From Candidatus Eiseniibacteriota bacterium (lineage in GTDB: Bacteria > Joyebacterota > Joyebacteria > Joyebacterales > Joyebacteraceae): DNA of 35,960 nt. Where the stretch lies: the NCBI GenBank assembly GCA_030613615.1, contig JAUWLR010000012.1, positions 1-35,960 on the forward strand, read 5' to 3'. Made by a program: the position numbers and the translations under genes. Shown piece by piece: positions 1 through 6,713 of this stretch (position 1 is the stretch's first letter; each line of letters opens with the position of its first letter). A model generated the notes under the pieces. It saw only the letters and a list, made by a program, of their open reading frames with translations. It did not search any database and was not told the DNA's origin.

Positions 1-354
1 ATACGGCCCCAGCTGCTTCGACATCTCCCAGTAGTAGGCCTTGAGAACCTGGTCGAACACGATGACGAACGTCGCGATGATGGCGACCTCCGCGATCATA
101 CGGATGCGCCGCGGTGTGATGTTCCGCAGGAGCGAAACGAAGAGGTTCGAGCCCACCGTGACGAAGATGAGCGCCGCGCCCATGACCAGCGAGTTCTCGA
201 GCCTGTTGGTCCCGGCCAGCGCGGAGCAGATGCCAAGAACCTGGACGGCGACCGGGTTGATGTGCCAGACGCCATCCTTGAACGTCACGACACCCTTGCC
301 GTCACAAACGCCCTTGCCGCACGTGACGCAGGTCTGTTTGTCGGCCCTAGCCAT
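1..354 (-). CDS. nqrD: NQR/RNF membrane subunit NqrD (RnfE family), 3' end cut by window edge
   Basis: Integral membrane subunit of the sodium-pumping NADH:quinone oxidoreductase. 118 codons are visible from an ATG at 354; the rest lies beyond position 1. Family hallmarks visible: NPVAVQVLGICSALAGTNRL, whose Cys matches the 2Fe-2S ligand of the NqrD/NqrE pair, then RNITPRRIRMIAEVAIIATF and FDQVLKAYYWEMSKQLGPY. These resemble NqrD more than RnfE. The start overlaps the end of nqrC by 8 bp, implying translational coupling. Odd: before the family core there is an extension with three cysteines (C9, C12, C17) in a CxxCxxxxC arrangement, unusual for this subunit. NqrE and NqrF would be expected outside the window. 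The family call is firm; NqrD versus RnfE rests on the neighbouring genes. Confidence 0.9.
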   Translation of the reverse strand, partial: MARADKQTCVTCGKGVCDGKGVVTFKDGVWHINPVAVQVLGICSALAGTNRLENSLVMGAALIFVTVGSNLFVSLLRNITPRRIRMIAEVAIIATFVIVFDQVLKAYYWEMSKQLGPY

Positions 355-964
355 CGAACCCGTCCCTTCCGATCATCTTCTCGAGGGTCCTGTTGAGCAT
401 GTCCTCTACCTTGTCGCTGGTCATCGTCGCGCCCGAGATGGCGTCTACCTCGTTGATGTCGTCCGCTCCGTCGCCCACTACTCTGATGCCGGGGCTACCG
501 TCCGAACCGACGGCGGACAACCCCTCGAACTGGTCCGTGAACGCGGACGACGATATCTCACCGCCGAGCCCCGGCGTCTCTTCCTGCCTGTAGAAGGTCA
601 CCGCGAAGATGGTACGCATGTCCTCCTCGAAGCAGAGGAATCCCTCCACGGGTCCCCAGAGCCCGGGACCCGCGAAGCGGACCGCGCGCAGGAGCCCCTC
701 AACGGGGTGCTCGTAGGAGTAGAACGCCCGCGTGCCCCGCTCCTCCTTAACAACGTTCTCCTTGAAGACGCGCAGGAGTTCCTGGGGCTCGGCGCCGGCC
801 TCCACCGGCACGTCAAGCACCGCGAGTATGTTGCGAACCTCCTCTGCCTCCGCGTTCGCGTCCTTGCGAGTCGCCGTGAACCCGTCGACCGCGGAGAGTA
901 TGAGCGCGCAGACGAGGCCAAGGACGGCGGCGTAGGCCAGAGTGTAGAGGCTACCTCTCTTCAC
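347..964 (-). CDS. nqrC: NQR subunit NqrC (RnfG family), FMN-binding
   Basis: 205-residue periplasm-facing subunit carrying covalently bound FMN. One N-terminal membrane segment (about residues 6-26) is followed by a soluble FMN-binding domain. The flavinylation motif SGATMTSDKVEDML lies near the C-terminus, where Thr is the expected attachment site for an ApbE-type transferase. The stretch YRQEETPGLGGEISS also fits the family. The start is GTG at 964, with GAGGAG upstream at good spacing; it overlaps nqrB by 14 bp and its end overlaps nqrD. It is shorter than many NqrC proteins (about 250 residues) and near RnfG length, in keeping with the mixed character of this operon. Confidence 0.92.
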   Translation of the reverse strand: MKRGSLYTLAYAAVLGLVCALILSAVDGFTATRKDANAEAEEVRNILAVLDVPVEAGAEPQELLRVFKENVVKEERGTRAFYSYEHPVEGLLRAVRFAGPGLWGPVEGFLCFEEDMRTIFAVTFYRQEETPGLGGEISSSAFTDQFEGLSAVGSDGSPGIRVVGDGADDINEVDAISGATMTSDKVEDMLNRTLEKMIGRDGFDG

Positions 965-2018
965 GAAGTCTCCTCACTCGCGCGGTCACGAAGATCTCGT
1001 CGAGTATGGGTGCGAACACGTTGCCGAGCAGAATCGCAAACATCACGCCCTCAACGTATCCGGTCAGATTTCTGATGAGCGCCGCCGCAACGCCGATGAT
1101 GATACCGTAGGTCCACCTGCCCGCCTTCGTCAGCGGACTCGAGACCGGGTCGGTCGCCATGAAGAACGCGCCGAACATGATCCCGCCCGCAAGCAGGTGC
1201 CAGAGCGTCATCGTCGGGCTGCCGCCGTGCAGAGCGAACGTCATCACCGCGAACGCTCCGAGCGTCGCCGCGACGGTCCGCCAGCTCGCCACGCCGATGA
1301 GAAGCAGGAACACTCCACCCAGGAGCACCGCAGCGGCCGAGGTCTCCCCCGCACTTCCCGAGACACTCCCGAAGAAGAGGTCCCAGAGCGGCACGAGTCC
1401 CCCGCCCTTGGCCGCCGCGAGCGGCGTTGCGCCGGACACCGCGTCCACCGAGACCTGCGTGACGTGACCGAAGAGCCCGCTGCCGGGAACCGCCCAGCTG
1501 CTGGACATCGCCCTCGGATACGCGAGCGCCAGGAACACGCGCCCGACAAGTGCCGGGTTGAACAGGTTGCGGCCCGTGCCGCCGAAGAGCTCCTTGCCAA
1601 CGAGCACGCCGAACACCACGCCGGCCGCGACCATCCAGAGCGGAGTCGAGGGCGGAAGAACCAACGGGAAGAGCAGCCCGGTCACCAGGAAACCCTCGTT
1701 GATCTCATCCTTGCGGACAATGGCGAACAGCACCTCGACAGCGCCGCCCGCGGCGTACGACACGAGAACCATCGCGAGAACGCGCAGGCCGAAGAAGTAG
1801 ACGGAAGCAGCCATGCACGGCAGAAGGGCAATGATCACGAGCGACATGTAACGCTTGACGTCGAGCGGATCCCGGACGTGGGGCGCGGCCCTGGCCCGGT
1901 CGAGGGGAGACAGCAATATGGCGGCACCCGCGGCGTAGATGGGCTTGAACAGGCGGAACCTGCCGCCCTCTCTGAAGAGAGGCTCCACTCTGTCGAGAAG
2001 GTCGCGGACGATCCTCAC
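951..2018 (-). CDS. nqrB: NQR subunit NqrB (RnfD family), FMN-binding membrane subunit
   Basis: 355-residue multi-spanning membrane subunit. NqrB-type signatures: NEGFLVTGLLFPLVLPPSTP, GTGRNLFNPALVGRVFLALA, the FMN attachment motif SGATPLA, and ATDPVSSPLTKAGRWTYG followed by GYVEGVMFAILLGNVFAP. I start it at GTG 2018, which overlaps the nqrA stop in a GTGA arrangement and has GGAGGTGACGTC as ribosome binding site. The same frame stays open to 2333, but that upstream part is a Gly/Arg-rich shadow of the nqrA tail. Length is below typical NqrB (about 410) and near RnfD (about 350), because the N-terminal part before the first membrane helix is short (V-R-I-V-R-D onward). Confidence 0.93.
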   Translation of the reverse strand: MRIVRDLLDRVEPLFREGGRFRLFKPIYAAGAAILLSPLDRARAAPHVRDPLDVKRYMSLVIIALLPCMAASVYFFGLRVLAMVLVSYAAGGAVEVLFAIVRKDEINEGFLVTGLLFPLVLPPSTPLWMVAAGVVFGVLVGKELFGGTGRNLFNPALVGRVFLALAYPRAMSSSWAVPGSGLFGHVTQVSVDAVSGATPLAAAKGGGLVPLWDLFFGSVSGSAGETSAAAVLLGGVFLLLIGVASWRTVAATLGAFAVMTFALHGGSPTMTLWHLLAGGIMFGAFFMATDPVSSPLTKAGRWTYGIIIGVAAALIRNLTGYVEGVMFAILLGNVFAPILDEIFVTARVRRLREER

Positions 2019-3499
2019 GACGTCACCTCCCCCGCCTGCGCCGCTGCCGCCTCGGCCTCCCCCGCCTGCGCCGCTTCCGCCGCTTGCGCCTCCGCCGCTG
2101 CCGCCTCGGCCTCGGCCCTCAGTGCTTCCTCCTCCTCGCGCAGCACGCGCTTGGCGTCGAGAAACTCCGTCCGAAGGTCGATCTTCGACGGGCAGACGAA
2201 CGAGCAGAGTCCGCATCCGACGCACAGATCGACGCGGGTGCGCTGCGCCTCCTCCAGCCTGTCCGCGTACAGGTGCCGGTGGATCACTTGCGGGAGGATC
2301 TCGGCCGGGCAGACGTCGGCGCACTGGCCGCACGCGATGCAGGGCCGGACCTCTCCCGAAAGCTCGGCCTTGTACCGCATGCTCATGTCCGTCCGCAACG
2401 TCCCCACGAACGACCTGTTGTACGAGCGCCTGGAAATCCCCGGACGGGCGAACGCCAGCAGCGTCTGCCTGGTCGGCTCACCGACGACCGTGAGTCCGGT
2501 GCACTCCGAGTCGATTCCGCGCTGTTCCGGAGGAAGCACCGCGCCGGTCAAGAGCCCGCCGTCAACGACTCGCGCGGGTTCTCTGCAGAGACGGTCGGCC
2601 AGTATGTCAGCTACGGGATGGCCCGGGACGAGCCGGACGTGGACCGGCTCACGCACGGCCGGACCCGCGAACGACACGATGCGTTCGGTGCAGGGCCTGC
2701 CGTCCGTCAGTGCCGCTTCGACCGCGAGCACTCCCTCGACGGGGATCGCCCAGACGGCTGCGTCGGGACCGGCAGGCAGCTTCAGGTAGCGCGCCAGCAG
2801 GGCGGGATCATCGAACGGGAATCTCATCGGGACGGAGACCACGTGCGCGCCGGAACACGCGGAAACGGTCTTCCGAAGCTCCGCGGCCAGAGGCTCGTCC
2901 GCGTCGGGGACGATCACGTAGAGAGGCGCCTCCGGGGCCATGCCTCTCAGGTGCTCGAGCCCGCGGGCCAGGCGCTCGAGAGCGCCGTCCAGCTGAGCCT
3001 CGCCGCCCGCGAGGAACGGCTCGAGTCGCAGAGTCGACGCGATGGTCGCGGAAGGGCTTATCAAGGGGTCCACGGGGTCGCCGGTGCGCGCGTCGGAAAG
3101 ATACTGCCACGCGCCGAGTGTGAGCAGCCTCTCTGCGATCGGCTTGCCGGTCGAGCGCGCCGCCGGTCCTCCTCCGGGGCCCGCAGCGGGACCACCCGAG
3201 ACGCTCCCGGACGACACCCGGGCATCGGCGGACGCGTCGAGCTCGTCGAGAACGATGTGGCCTTCCACCTCGCCCAGCCGGACGATGCCTCCGTACGGCG
3301 CCAGCAGGGGAATCGAGAAGCGCTCCGGGTCGACGGCAAGGACCTCCCCGCGCACGACACTCTGCCCCTCCCCGACACGAACGTCACTGAAGTCAAACCG
3401 ACGGCTCGCGAGTGGGAGGTACAGACGGTCGGGTGCCGGGAGCTCTCTGACTTCCGCCAGAGGTGCCCCGGCCACGGGTACGTTGTAGCCGCCTCTCAC
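2015..3499 (-). CDS. nqrA: NqrA-like subunit with two RnfC-type 4Fe-4S motifs
   Basis: 494 residues. The N-terminus matches NqrA (GGYNVPVAGAP), followed by a barrel-sandwich/SLBB-like region. A Gly/Pro/Ala linker (about 93-115) leads into the NqrA core with LLTLGAWQYLSD, PSATIAST, ERIVSFAGPAVREP and GGLLTGAVLPPE. Near the C-terminus are two intact ferredoxin motifs, CIACGQCADVCP (387-398) and CVGCGLCSFVCP (426-437). These are expected in RnfC but degenerate in classical NqrA. The tail after residue 438 is Ala/Glu-rich and probably helical. GTG 3499 is the first conventional start after the preceding stop, which is in the same frame, but its ribosome binding site is weak. A few more N-terminal residues could be translated from a non-standard start, since the in-frame upstream codons (T-S-R-V-A) resemble the family's first strand. 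Confidence 0.88.
   Translation of the reverse strand: MRGGYNVPVAGAPLAEVRELPAPDRLYLPLASRRFDFSDVRVGEGQSVVRGEVLAVDPERFSIPLLAPYGGIVRLGEVEGHIVLDELDASADARVSSGSVSGGPAAGPGGGPAARSTGKPIAERLLTLGAWQYLSDARTGDPVDPLISPSATIASTLRLEPFLAGGEAQLDGALERLARGLEHLRGMAPEAPLYVIVPDADEPLAAELRKTVSACSGAHVVSVPMRFPFDDPALLARYLKLPAGPDAAVWAIPVEGVLAVEAALTDGRPCTERIVSFAGPAVREPVHVRLVPGHPVADILADRLCREPARVVDGGLLTGAVLPPEQRGIDSECTGLTVVGEPTRQTLLAFARPGISRRSYNRSFVGTLRTDMSMRYKAELSGEVRPCIACGQCADVCPAEILPQVIHRHLYADRLEEAQRTRVDLCVGCGLCSFVCPSKIDLRTEFLDAKRVLREEEEALRAEAEAAAAEAQAAEAAQAGEAEAAAAQAGEVTS
2026..2085 (-). repeat. 30-bp tandem duplication in the nqrA tail
   Basis: Two near-identical 30-bp units (2026-2055 and 2056-2085) encode a duplicated Ala/Gly/Glu peptide (A-Q-A-G-E-A-E-A-A) at the end of the NqrA-like protein. 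A decayed third partial unit follows near 2094-2115. It looks like replication slippage in a low-complexity tail. Confidence 0.75.
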
Positions 3500-3628
3500 T
3501 GCGACCCGAGAGGTGTCTCCGGATGGGCTCGTGATGAGAAGACTGGTGCGTCGGTGGGACGTGCTCAGAACCGGTGGTGCATCGACTACCCCGGGAGAGA
3601 CGCGCCGCCCAGCCCAGCCCCTACCCCT

Positions 3629-3850
3629 TCACCCCGCGTCTGCCCAGACGACGGCCCAGAGCCACGCGAGAATCCCCAGCGCGATCAGGAGCGCACCCAC
3701 CGGGATGATGACCACCATGAGAAGTGGCATCTTGGTGAAGAGCGCCGCCGCAAGCACGAGGATGCCCAGTATCTGGGCCACCGCGCCGCGTTTGAGGACG
3801 CGCGTTGCGGCCTCGGGGCCCGTCGGGAAGAGCTGGAACGGGCTGACCAT
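3629..3850 (-). CDS. Small two-helix membrane protein of the cytochrome-nqr operon
   Basis: 73 residues. Two hydrophobic segments, roughly 24-40 (VAQILGILVLAAALF) and 43-70 (MPLLMVVIIPVGALLIALG), are joined by a tight turn. No family recognised. The ATG at 3850 starts one base after the stop of the tetraheme cytochrome gene, and GGAGG inside that gene's last codons serves as ribosome binding site, so the two are probably coupled. An assembly or anchoring role for the cytochromes or NQR complex is a guess from position only. Confidence 0.75.
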   Translation of the reverse strand: MVSPFQLFPTGPEAATRVLKRGAVAQILGILVLAAALFTKMPLLMVVIIPVGALLIALGILAWLWAVVWADAG

Positions 3851-3851
3851 G

Positions 3852-4433
3852 TCAGTCCTCCAGATGGTGCGCGATGTCGTGGCAGTCCAGACACGACATC
3901 TCGCCCGCCTTCAGTTCGTCTATCAGCGTTTCGGGGTACTGATGCCCGCCGCCCTCGAGGAAGCTCTTCGCCTCGCCGTGGCACTTCAGGCAGACGGCGT
4001 TGTCGTAAGGCGCGACGAGTTCCAGTTCCTCGGGCGCCTTCCCGAAGTAGTGGACCCGCACGTCGTGAAGCCCCCTGAGCTTGGCGTCCATGTACCCCAG
4101 GAGCCCTGGCTCGGTGTGACAGACGTAGCACGCCTTCTTCTTGTCAACACGGTTGTTCTGGTAGTGCGAGGCGGAGAGCGGCTCATCGTCGTCGACGTGC
4201 AGGCTCTCTCCGTACGGTTGCATCTCATGGCAGCTCGTGCAGAAGCTGACCGTCTTCATCTCGGAGTCGGCGTAGACCAGCATCGCGAGCAGCCAGACCG
4301 AGGGGAGCAGCACCATCGCCACAGCGGCGAACGACCTCGCGAACCCCGTCGATGGCGACTTGAGAGCCCTCGTCAGGCCAACCAGGAGCAGGATCATCAC
4401 CGCCGCGAAGACTGCCAGTATGGTGACGCTCAT
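3852..4433 (-). CDS. Tetraheme c-type cytochrome, NapC/NirT/NrfH-like, membrane anchored
   Basis: 193 residues. Two N-terminal hydrophobic segments (about 3-22 and 33-54) precede a periplasmic domain with four heme c sites: CTSCH (65-69), CYVCH (102-106), CLKCH (148-152) and CLDCH (181-185). NapC/NirT-type quinol dehydrogenases pass electrons between membrane quinol and periplasmic partners, and the length fits. That family normally has one anchor helix; the second hydrophobic segment here suggests a hairpin or an uncleaved leader plus anchor. It lies between a monoheme cytochrome and nqrABCD in one transcription unit, so electron exchange with the NQR complex or its quinone pool is plausible but not proven. 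Confidence 0.88.
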   Translation of the reverse strand: MSVTILAVFAAVMILLLVGLTRALKSPSTGFARSFAAVAMVLLPSVWLLAMLVYADSEMKTVSFCTSCHEMQPYGESLHVDDDEPLSASHYQNNRVDKKKACYVCHTEPGLLGYMDAKLRGLHDVRVHYFGKAPEELELVAPYDNAVCLKCHGEAKSFLEGGGHQYPETLIDELKAGEMSCLDCHDIAHHLED

Positions 4434-4439
4434 GCTCGT

Positions 4440-5015
4440 CTACTCGTCTTTCTCGGTGTCGGCGGCCGGCTTCCCGGACTCTGCCGGCTTCGCGGACTCT
4501 GCCGGCGCCTCAGGCTCTGCCGGCGCCTCGGGCTCTACGGGCGCCTCGGGCTCTACGGGCGCCTCAGGTGCCGCGGCTTTCTCGACCTTGGCCGTCGTCG
4601 CCGGCGCGGCTTCGACTTCCGGCGCCTTGAGCGTCAGGATCCAGCTCACGAGCGCCGCCAGCTCCTCATCGGCGCCCTTGAACTTCATCATGTGCTTCTT
4701 CTCGTTCAGCGCTTCCTTCTTCTGAAGGAAGAGACCGAGCCATTCGGCGGTCCGACCGGTTCCGGCCAGAGAGAGATCCGGAGGTCCTGCTGCTGCCTTC
4801 TCCTCTTCCTTCGCGTCCTCGGCCGGGGGCTCGCCCAGACCTGCCGAGTACACCGTGTGGCACATCTGACACTTCTGCGCCACGAACACCTGCTGACCCG
4901 CCGGTGTCGCGTCGGGGGTCGCGTCGTCCTTCTTGCTCTCTTCCGCGAGCGCGGGCAGAACCAGCGCCAGACACAGAATCGAGAGTACCGCGATAGGCAC
5001 CGTCCATCTTCTCAT
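4440..5015 (-). CDS. Exported monoheme cytochrome c with Pro/Glu/Ala-rich tail
   Basis: 191 residues, first gene of the cytochrome-nqr operon. Signal peptide about 1-24 (MRRWTVPIAV start, LPALA cleavage region), single heme site CQMCH (49-53), and a likely axial Met in KKHMMKF before a closing helix LAALVSWILTLK, as in class I cytochromes c. An acidic insert (PPAEDAKEEEK) follows the heme site. After the domain comes a tail with repeated PEAP-x-E units, probably an extended periplasmic spacer. Two GTG codons in frame precede the ATG (5021 and 5018), but AGGAGGT is spaced ideally (7 nt) for ATG 5015, so I chose that. Confidence 0.88.
   Translation of the reverse strand: MRRWTVPIAVLSILCLALVLPALAEESKKDDATPDATPAGQQVFVAQKCQMCHTVYSAGLGEPPAEDAKEEEKAAAGPPDLSLAGTGRTAEWLGLFLQKKEALNEKKHMMKFKGADEELAALVSWILTLKAPEVEAAPATTAKVEKAAAPEAPVEPEAPVEPEAPAEPEAPAESAKPAESGKPAADTEKDE
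4503..4574 (-). repeat. 18-bp tandem repeat (about four units) encoding PEAPxE
   Basis: Four consecutive 18-bp units (4503-4520, 4521-4538, 4539-4556, 4557-4574), the last diverged, encode the Pro-Glu-Ala repeats in the tail of the monoheme cytochrome. Repeat number is likely to vary between strains by slippage. Confidence 0.8.
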
Positions 5016-5087
5016 CACCACGACCTCCTTTTGGAACGCTGATAAGCTTGCCCGTCCGGGTCGGCACGGACTGCGACCCTCATCACA

Positions 5088-5115
5088 ATTCTAGAGTGTC
5101 CGCAGTCGGTGTCAA
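5088..5115 (-). promoter_or_regulatory. Predicted sigma-70 promoter of the cytochrome-nqr operon
   Basis: On the minus strand, TTGACA (5115-5110), a 16-bp spacer and TAGAAT (5093-5088). Transcription would start near 5081, leaving a leader of about 65 nt before ATG 5015. The -35 box is perfect and the -10 has five of six consensus bases. Confidence 0.7.
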
Positions 5116-5141
5116 GTAGGTTGCATGGAATGGGCGATACA

Positions 5142-5160
5142 CTATCGAACAGCTCGATAG
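5142..5160. promoter_or_regulatory. Inverted repeat, probable LysR-type binding site
   Basis: CTATCGA and TCGATAG flank a 5-nt centre, a perfect 7-bp inverted repeat that contains the LysR-type core TCG-N7-CGA (T-N11-A). Its centre is about 70 bp upstream of the predicted start of the cytochrome-nqr operon, where LysR-type activators commonly bind, and just past the end of the lysR gene. A terminator for lysR is less likely because the stem is AT-poor and no T-run follows. Confidence 0.6.
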
Positions 5161-5182
5161 CCACGGCCGCGCCCGACTGCCG

Positions 5183-6106
5183 CTAGAACTCTCCCCTCCC
5201 CTGGGCCTCGAGCACGGCCTCCCAGTCGCGGTTCTCCACGAACTCAACGAGGGCCGTCACAACCTGCCGGGGAGTCTTCTCCTTCCGGTGCACGAGGTAG
5301 TTCGTGCGCTCGAGCGTGAGCCCCGGAACGTCGACGATCTTGAGGAAGCCGAAGCGCACCTCATCGGAGATGGTCAGGAACGGAAGAAAGGCCATCCCGA
5401 CGTCCACACGAACGAAGGTCTTGAGGATGGACAGGTCATCCACCTCCATGAAGACGTTGAGGTCCTTGAGCTGGAGACCGGCCTCGGGCAGGTTCTTGTT
5501 GAGCAGGAGTTCGAGCCCACGGTCGCTGGTCGCCCAGATGATGGGGGTCTTTCTCAGCTGGTCGATCGTGATGCTGTCGGGCGCGCTCTGCGCCGGACCG
5601 ACCAGCACGATCCTGTCCTGGAAGCACGGGGTCGCGGCGAGCTTGCGGTGCACAACAGGATGCCCCGTGAGCCCGACGTCAAGTTCCCCGGACACCAGCC
5701 TTCTGATGAGTTCGTCCTCGTCCAGGTGCTTGTAAGTGAAGAGGACATCCGGGTGGTCCTTGCGGAAGGCGGCAAGTGTCCACGGAAGCGTGAATGCGCA
5801 CGTCAGGGCGTCACCGGCCAGGTAGATACGCTGCGCGATCTCTTCGGATTGCTCGGAGAACGCATCCTCGATCCGGCGTGCCTGCTGGGCCAGCTTGCGC
5901 CCCTTCTCAAAGAGGAGCTTCCCCTCGGCAGTAAGCGAGATGCTCCTGCCGTGCCGCTGGAACAGCAACACCCCCAGCTCCCGTTCGAGAGCCTTGATGT
6001 GGAAGCTCACCACCGACTGGCTCAATGACAGCTGTCTCGCGGCACGGCTGAAGCTGCCGGCCTCAGCCGTCGCCAGAAAAACCCGCATCTTCTTGTCTAG
6101 GATCAT
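5183..6106 (-). CDS. LysR-family transcriptional regulator
   Basis: 307 residues, usual family length. The N-terminal winged helix-turn-helix includes FLATAEAGSFSRAARQLSLS, QSVVSFHIKALERELGVLLF and the following LTAEGKLLFEKG. A linker helix and two-lobed substrate-binding domain follow (about residue 90 to the end). It sits directly upstream of, and on the same strand as, the cytochrome-nqr operon, with a LysR-type inverted repeat between them, so it probably regulates that operon. The effector cannot be told from sequence. The ATG at 6106 has GAGGG upstream at suitable spacing. Confidence 0.93.
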   Translation of the reverse strand: MILDKKMRVFLATAEAGSFSRAARQLSLSQSVVSFHIKALERELGVLLFQRHGRSISLTAEGKLLFEKGRKLAQQARRIEDAFSEQSEEIAQRIYLAGDALTCAFTLPWTLAAFRKDHPDVLFTYKHLDEDELIRRLVSGELDVGLTGHPVVHRKLAATPCFQDRIVLVGPAQSAPDSITIDQLRKTPIIWATSDRGLELLLNKNLPEAGLQLKDLNVFMEVDDLSILKTFVRVDVGMAFLPFLTISDEVRFGFLKIVDVPGLTLERTNYLVHRKEKTPRQVVTALVEFVENRDWEAVLEAQGRGEF

Positions 6107-6216
6107 GGTCTACCCTCGCTTTCGAGACAATGAGGATAGCAGAATGCGGAAGGCGACGTCCAGTCGTTAGACCGGGCGCCGCCAGGGGCTTCGTGCGCGT
6201 GGGGGTTGCCCCCGCC

Positions 6217-6255
6217 GGGCTCGGTACGACCGGCGCGGGGCTCGGTACGACCGGC
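6217..6255. repeat. Two 18-bp direct repeats at 21-bp spacing, each containing CGGT-ACG-ACCG
   Basis: The same 18-bp unit occurs at 6217-6234 and 6238-6255. Each unit contains the short inverted repeat CGGTacgACCG, so two dyads sit two helical turns apart. They lie about 90-130 bp upstream of the likely lysR transcription start. This could be a tandem operator, or simply a local duplication. Confidence 0.5.
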
Positions 6256-6618
6256 CCGACGCCGGAGGAGATCGGCCGGGGTCAGCGCCCGAGAGCGCCG
6301 GTGCGTCGGCCCCGTCAGAACCACCGGCTCGCTCCCACGTCCGAGTTCGTTCGCCGTAGAAACCTGCGCAGTGATACAAGCATCAGAACAACCGACGCAG
6401 CAGCAACAGAAGCAGCTCGTGGGGTCGCGGGACGCACGGTGAACTACCTTCGTCGCGGGCCGAATGCCCCTTCTCTTGCCATTCTACGCGAAGTGAGGTG
6501 CCCCTCAACAGACGGACGGCGGACTCACTCTGTGGCCAGCCGGTGCGCCCAAACCCGGAGAACAGGCCCATGGACAGCCCCAGAGAGCGAATCCAGAGAA
6601 CGCCCCCCGATTTAGTAC

Positions 6619-6646
6619 TTGACAGAGTTCCGAGATGTGGTATAGT
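6619..6646 (+). promoter_or_regulatory. Predicted sigma-70 promoter of the PEP-CTERM gene
   Basis: TTGACA (6619-6624), 16-bp spacer, TATAGT (6641-6646). Transcription would start near 6653, about 60 nt before the ATG. Confidence 0.75.
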
Positions 6647-6713
6647 CAGGGTAGTTGAAAAACGACTTTGGGGACGTATACTCAAGCATCATCCAACTAT
6701 GGAGGAGACAGCT

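Larger units (their letters stand above)
6107..6713. other. Intergenic region upstream of lysR and the PEP-CTERM gene
   Basis: About 600 bp with no convincing gene; the open frames here are Arg/Pro-rich shadows. It holds a possible lysR promoter on the minus strand (TGGACG 6162-6157, 18 bp, TATCCT 6138-6133), an 18-bp direct repeat at 6217-6255, and the promoter of the PEP-CTERM gene at 6619-6646. Confidence 0.6.

Noticed and set aside
2019-2333. N-terminal extension of NqrB in an open frame
   Set aside because: The Gly/Arg-rich residues are a shadow of the nqrA tail in another frame; the GTG at 2018 has a strong ribosome binding site and gives a normal GTGA junction.
2084-4078. 664-codon open frame on the plus strand
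   Set aside because: It runs antisense to nqrA and the cytochrome genes, is Arg-rich with no domain, and is typical of spurious frames in high-GC DNA.
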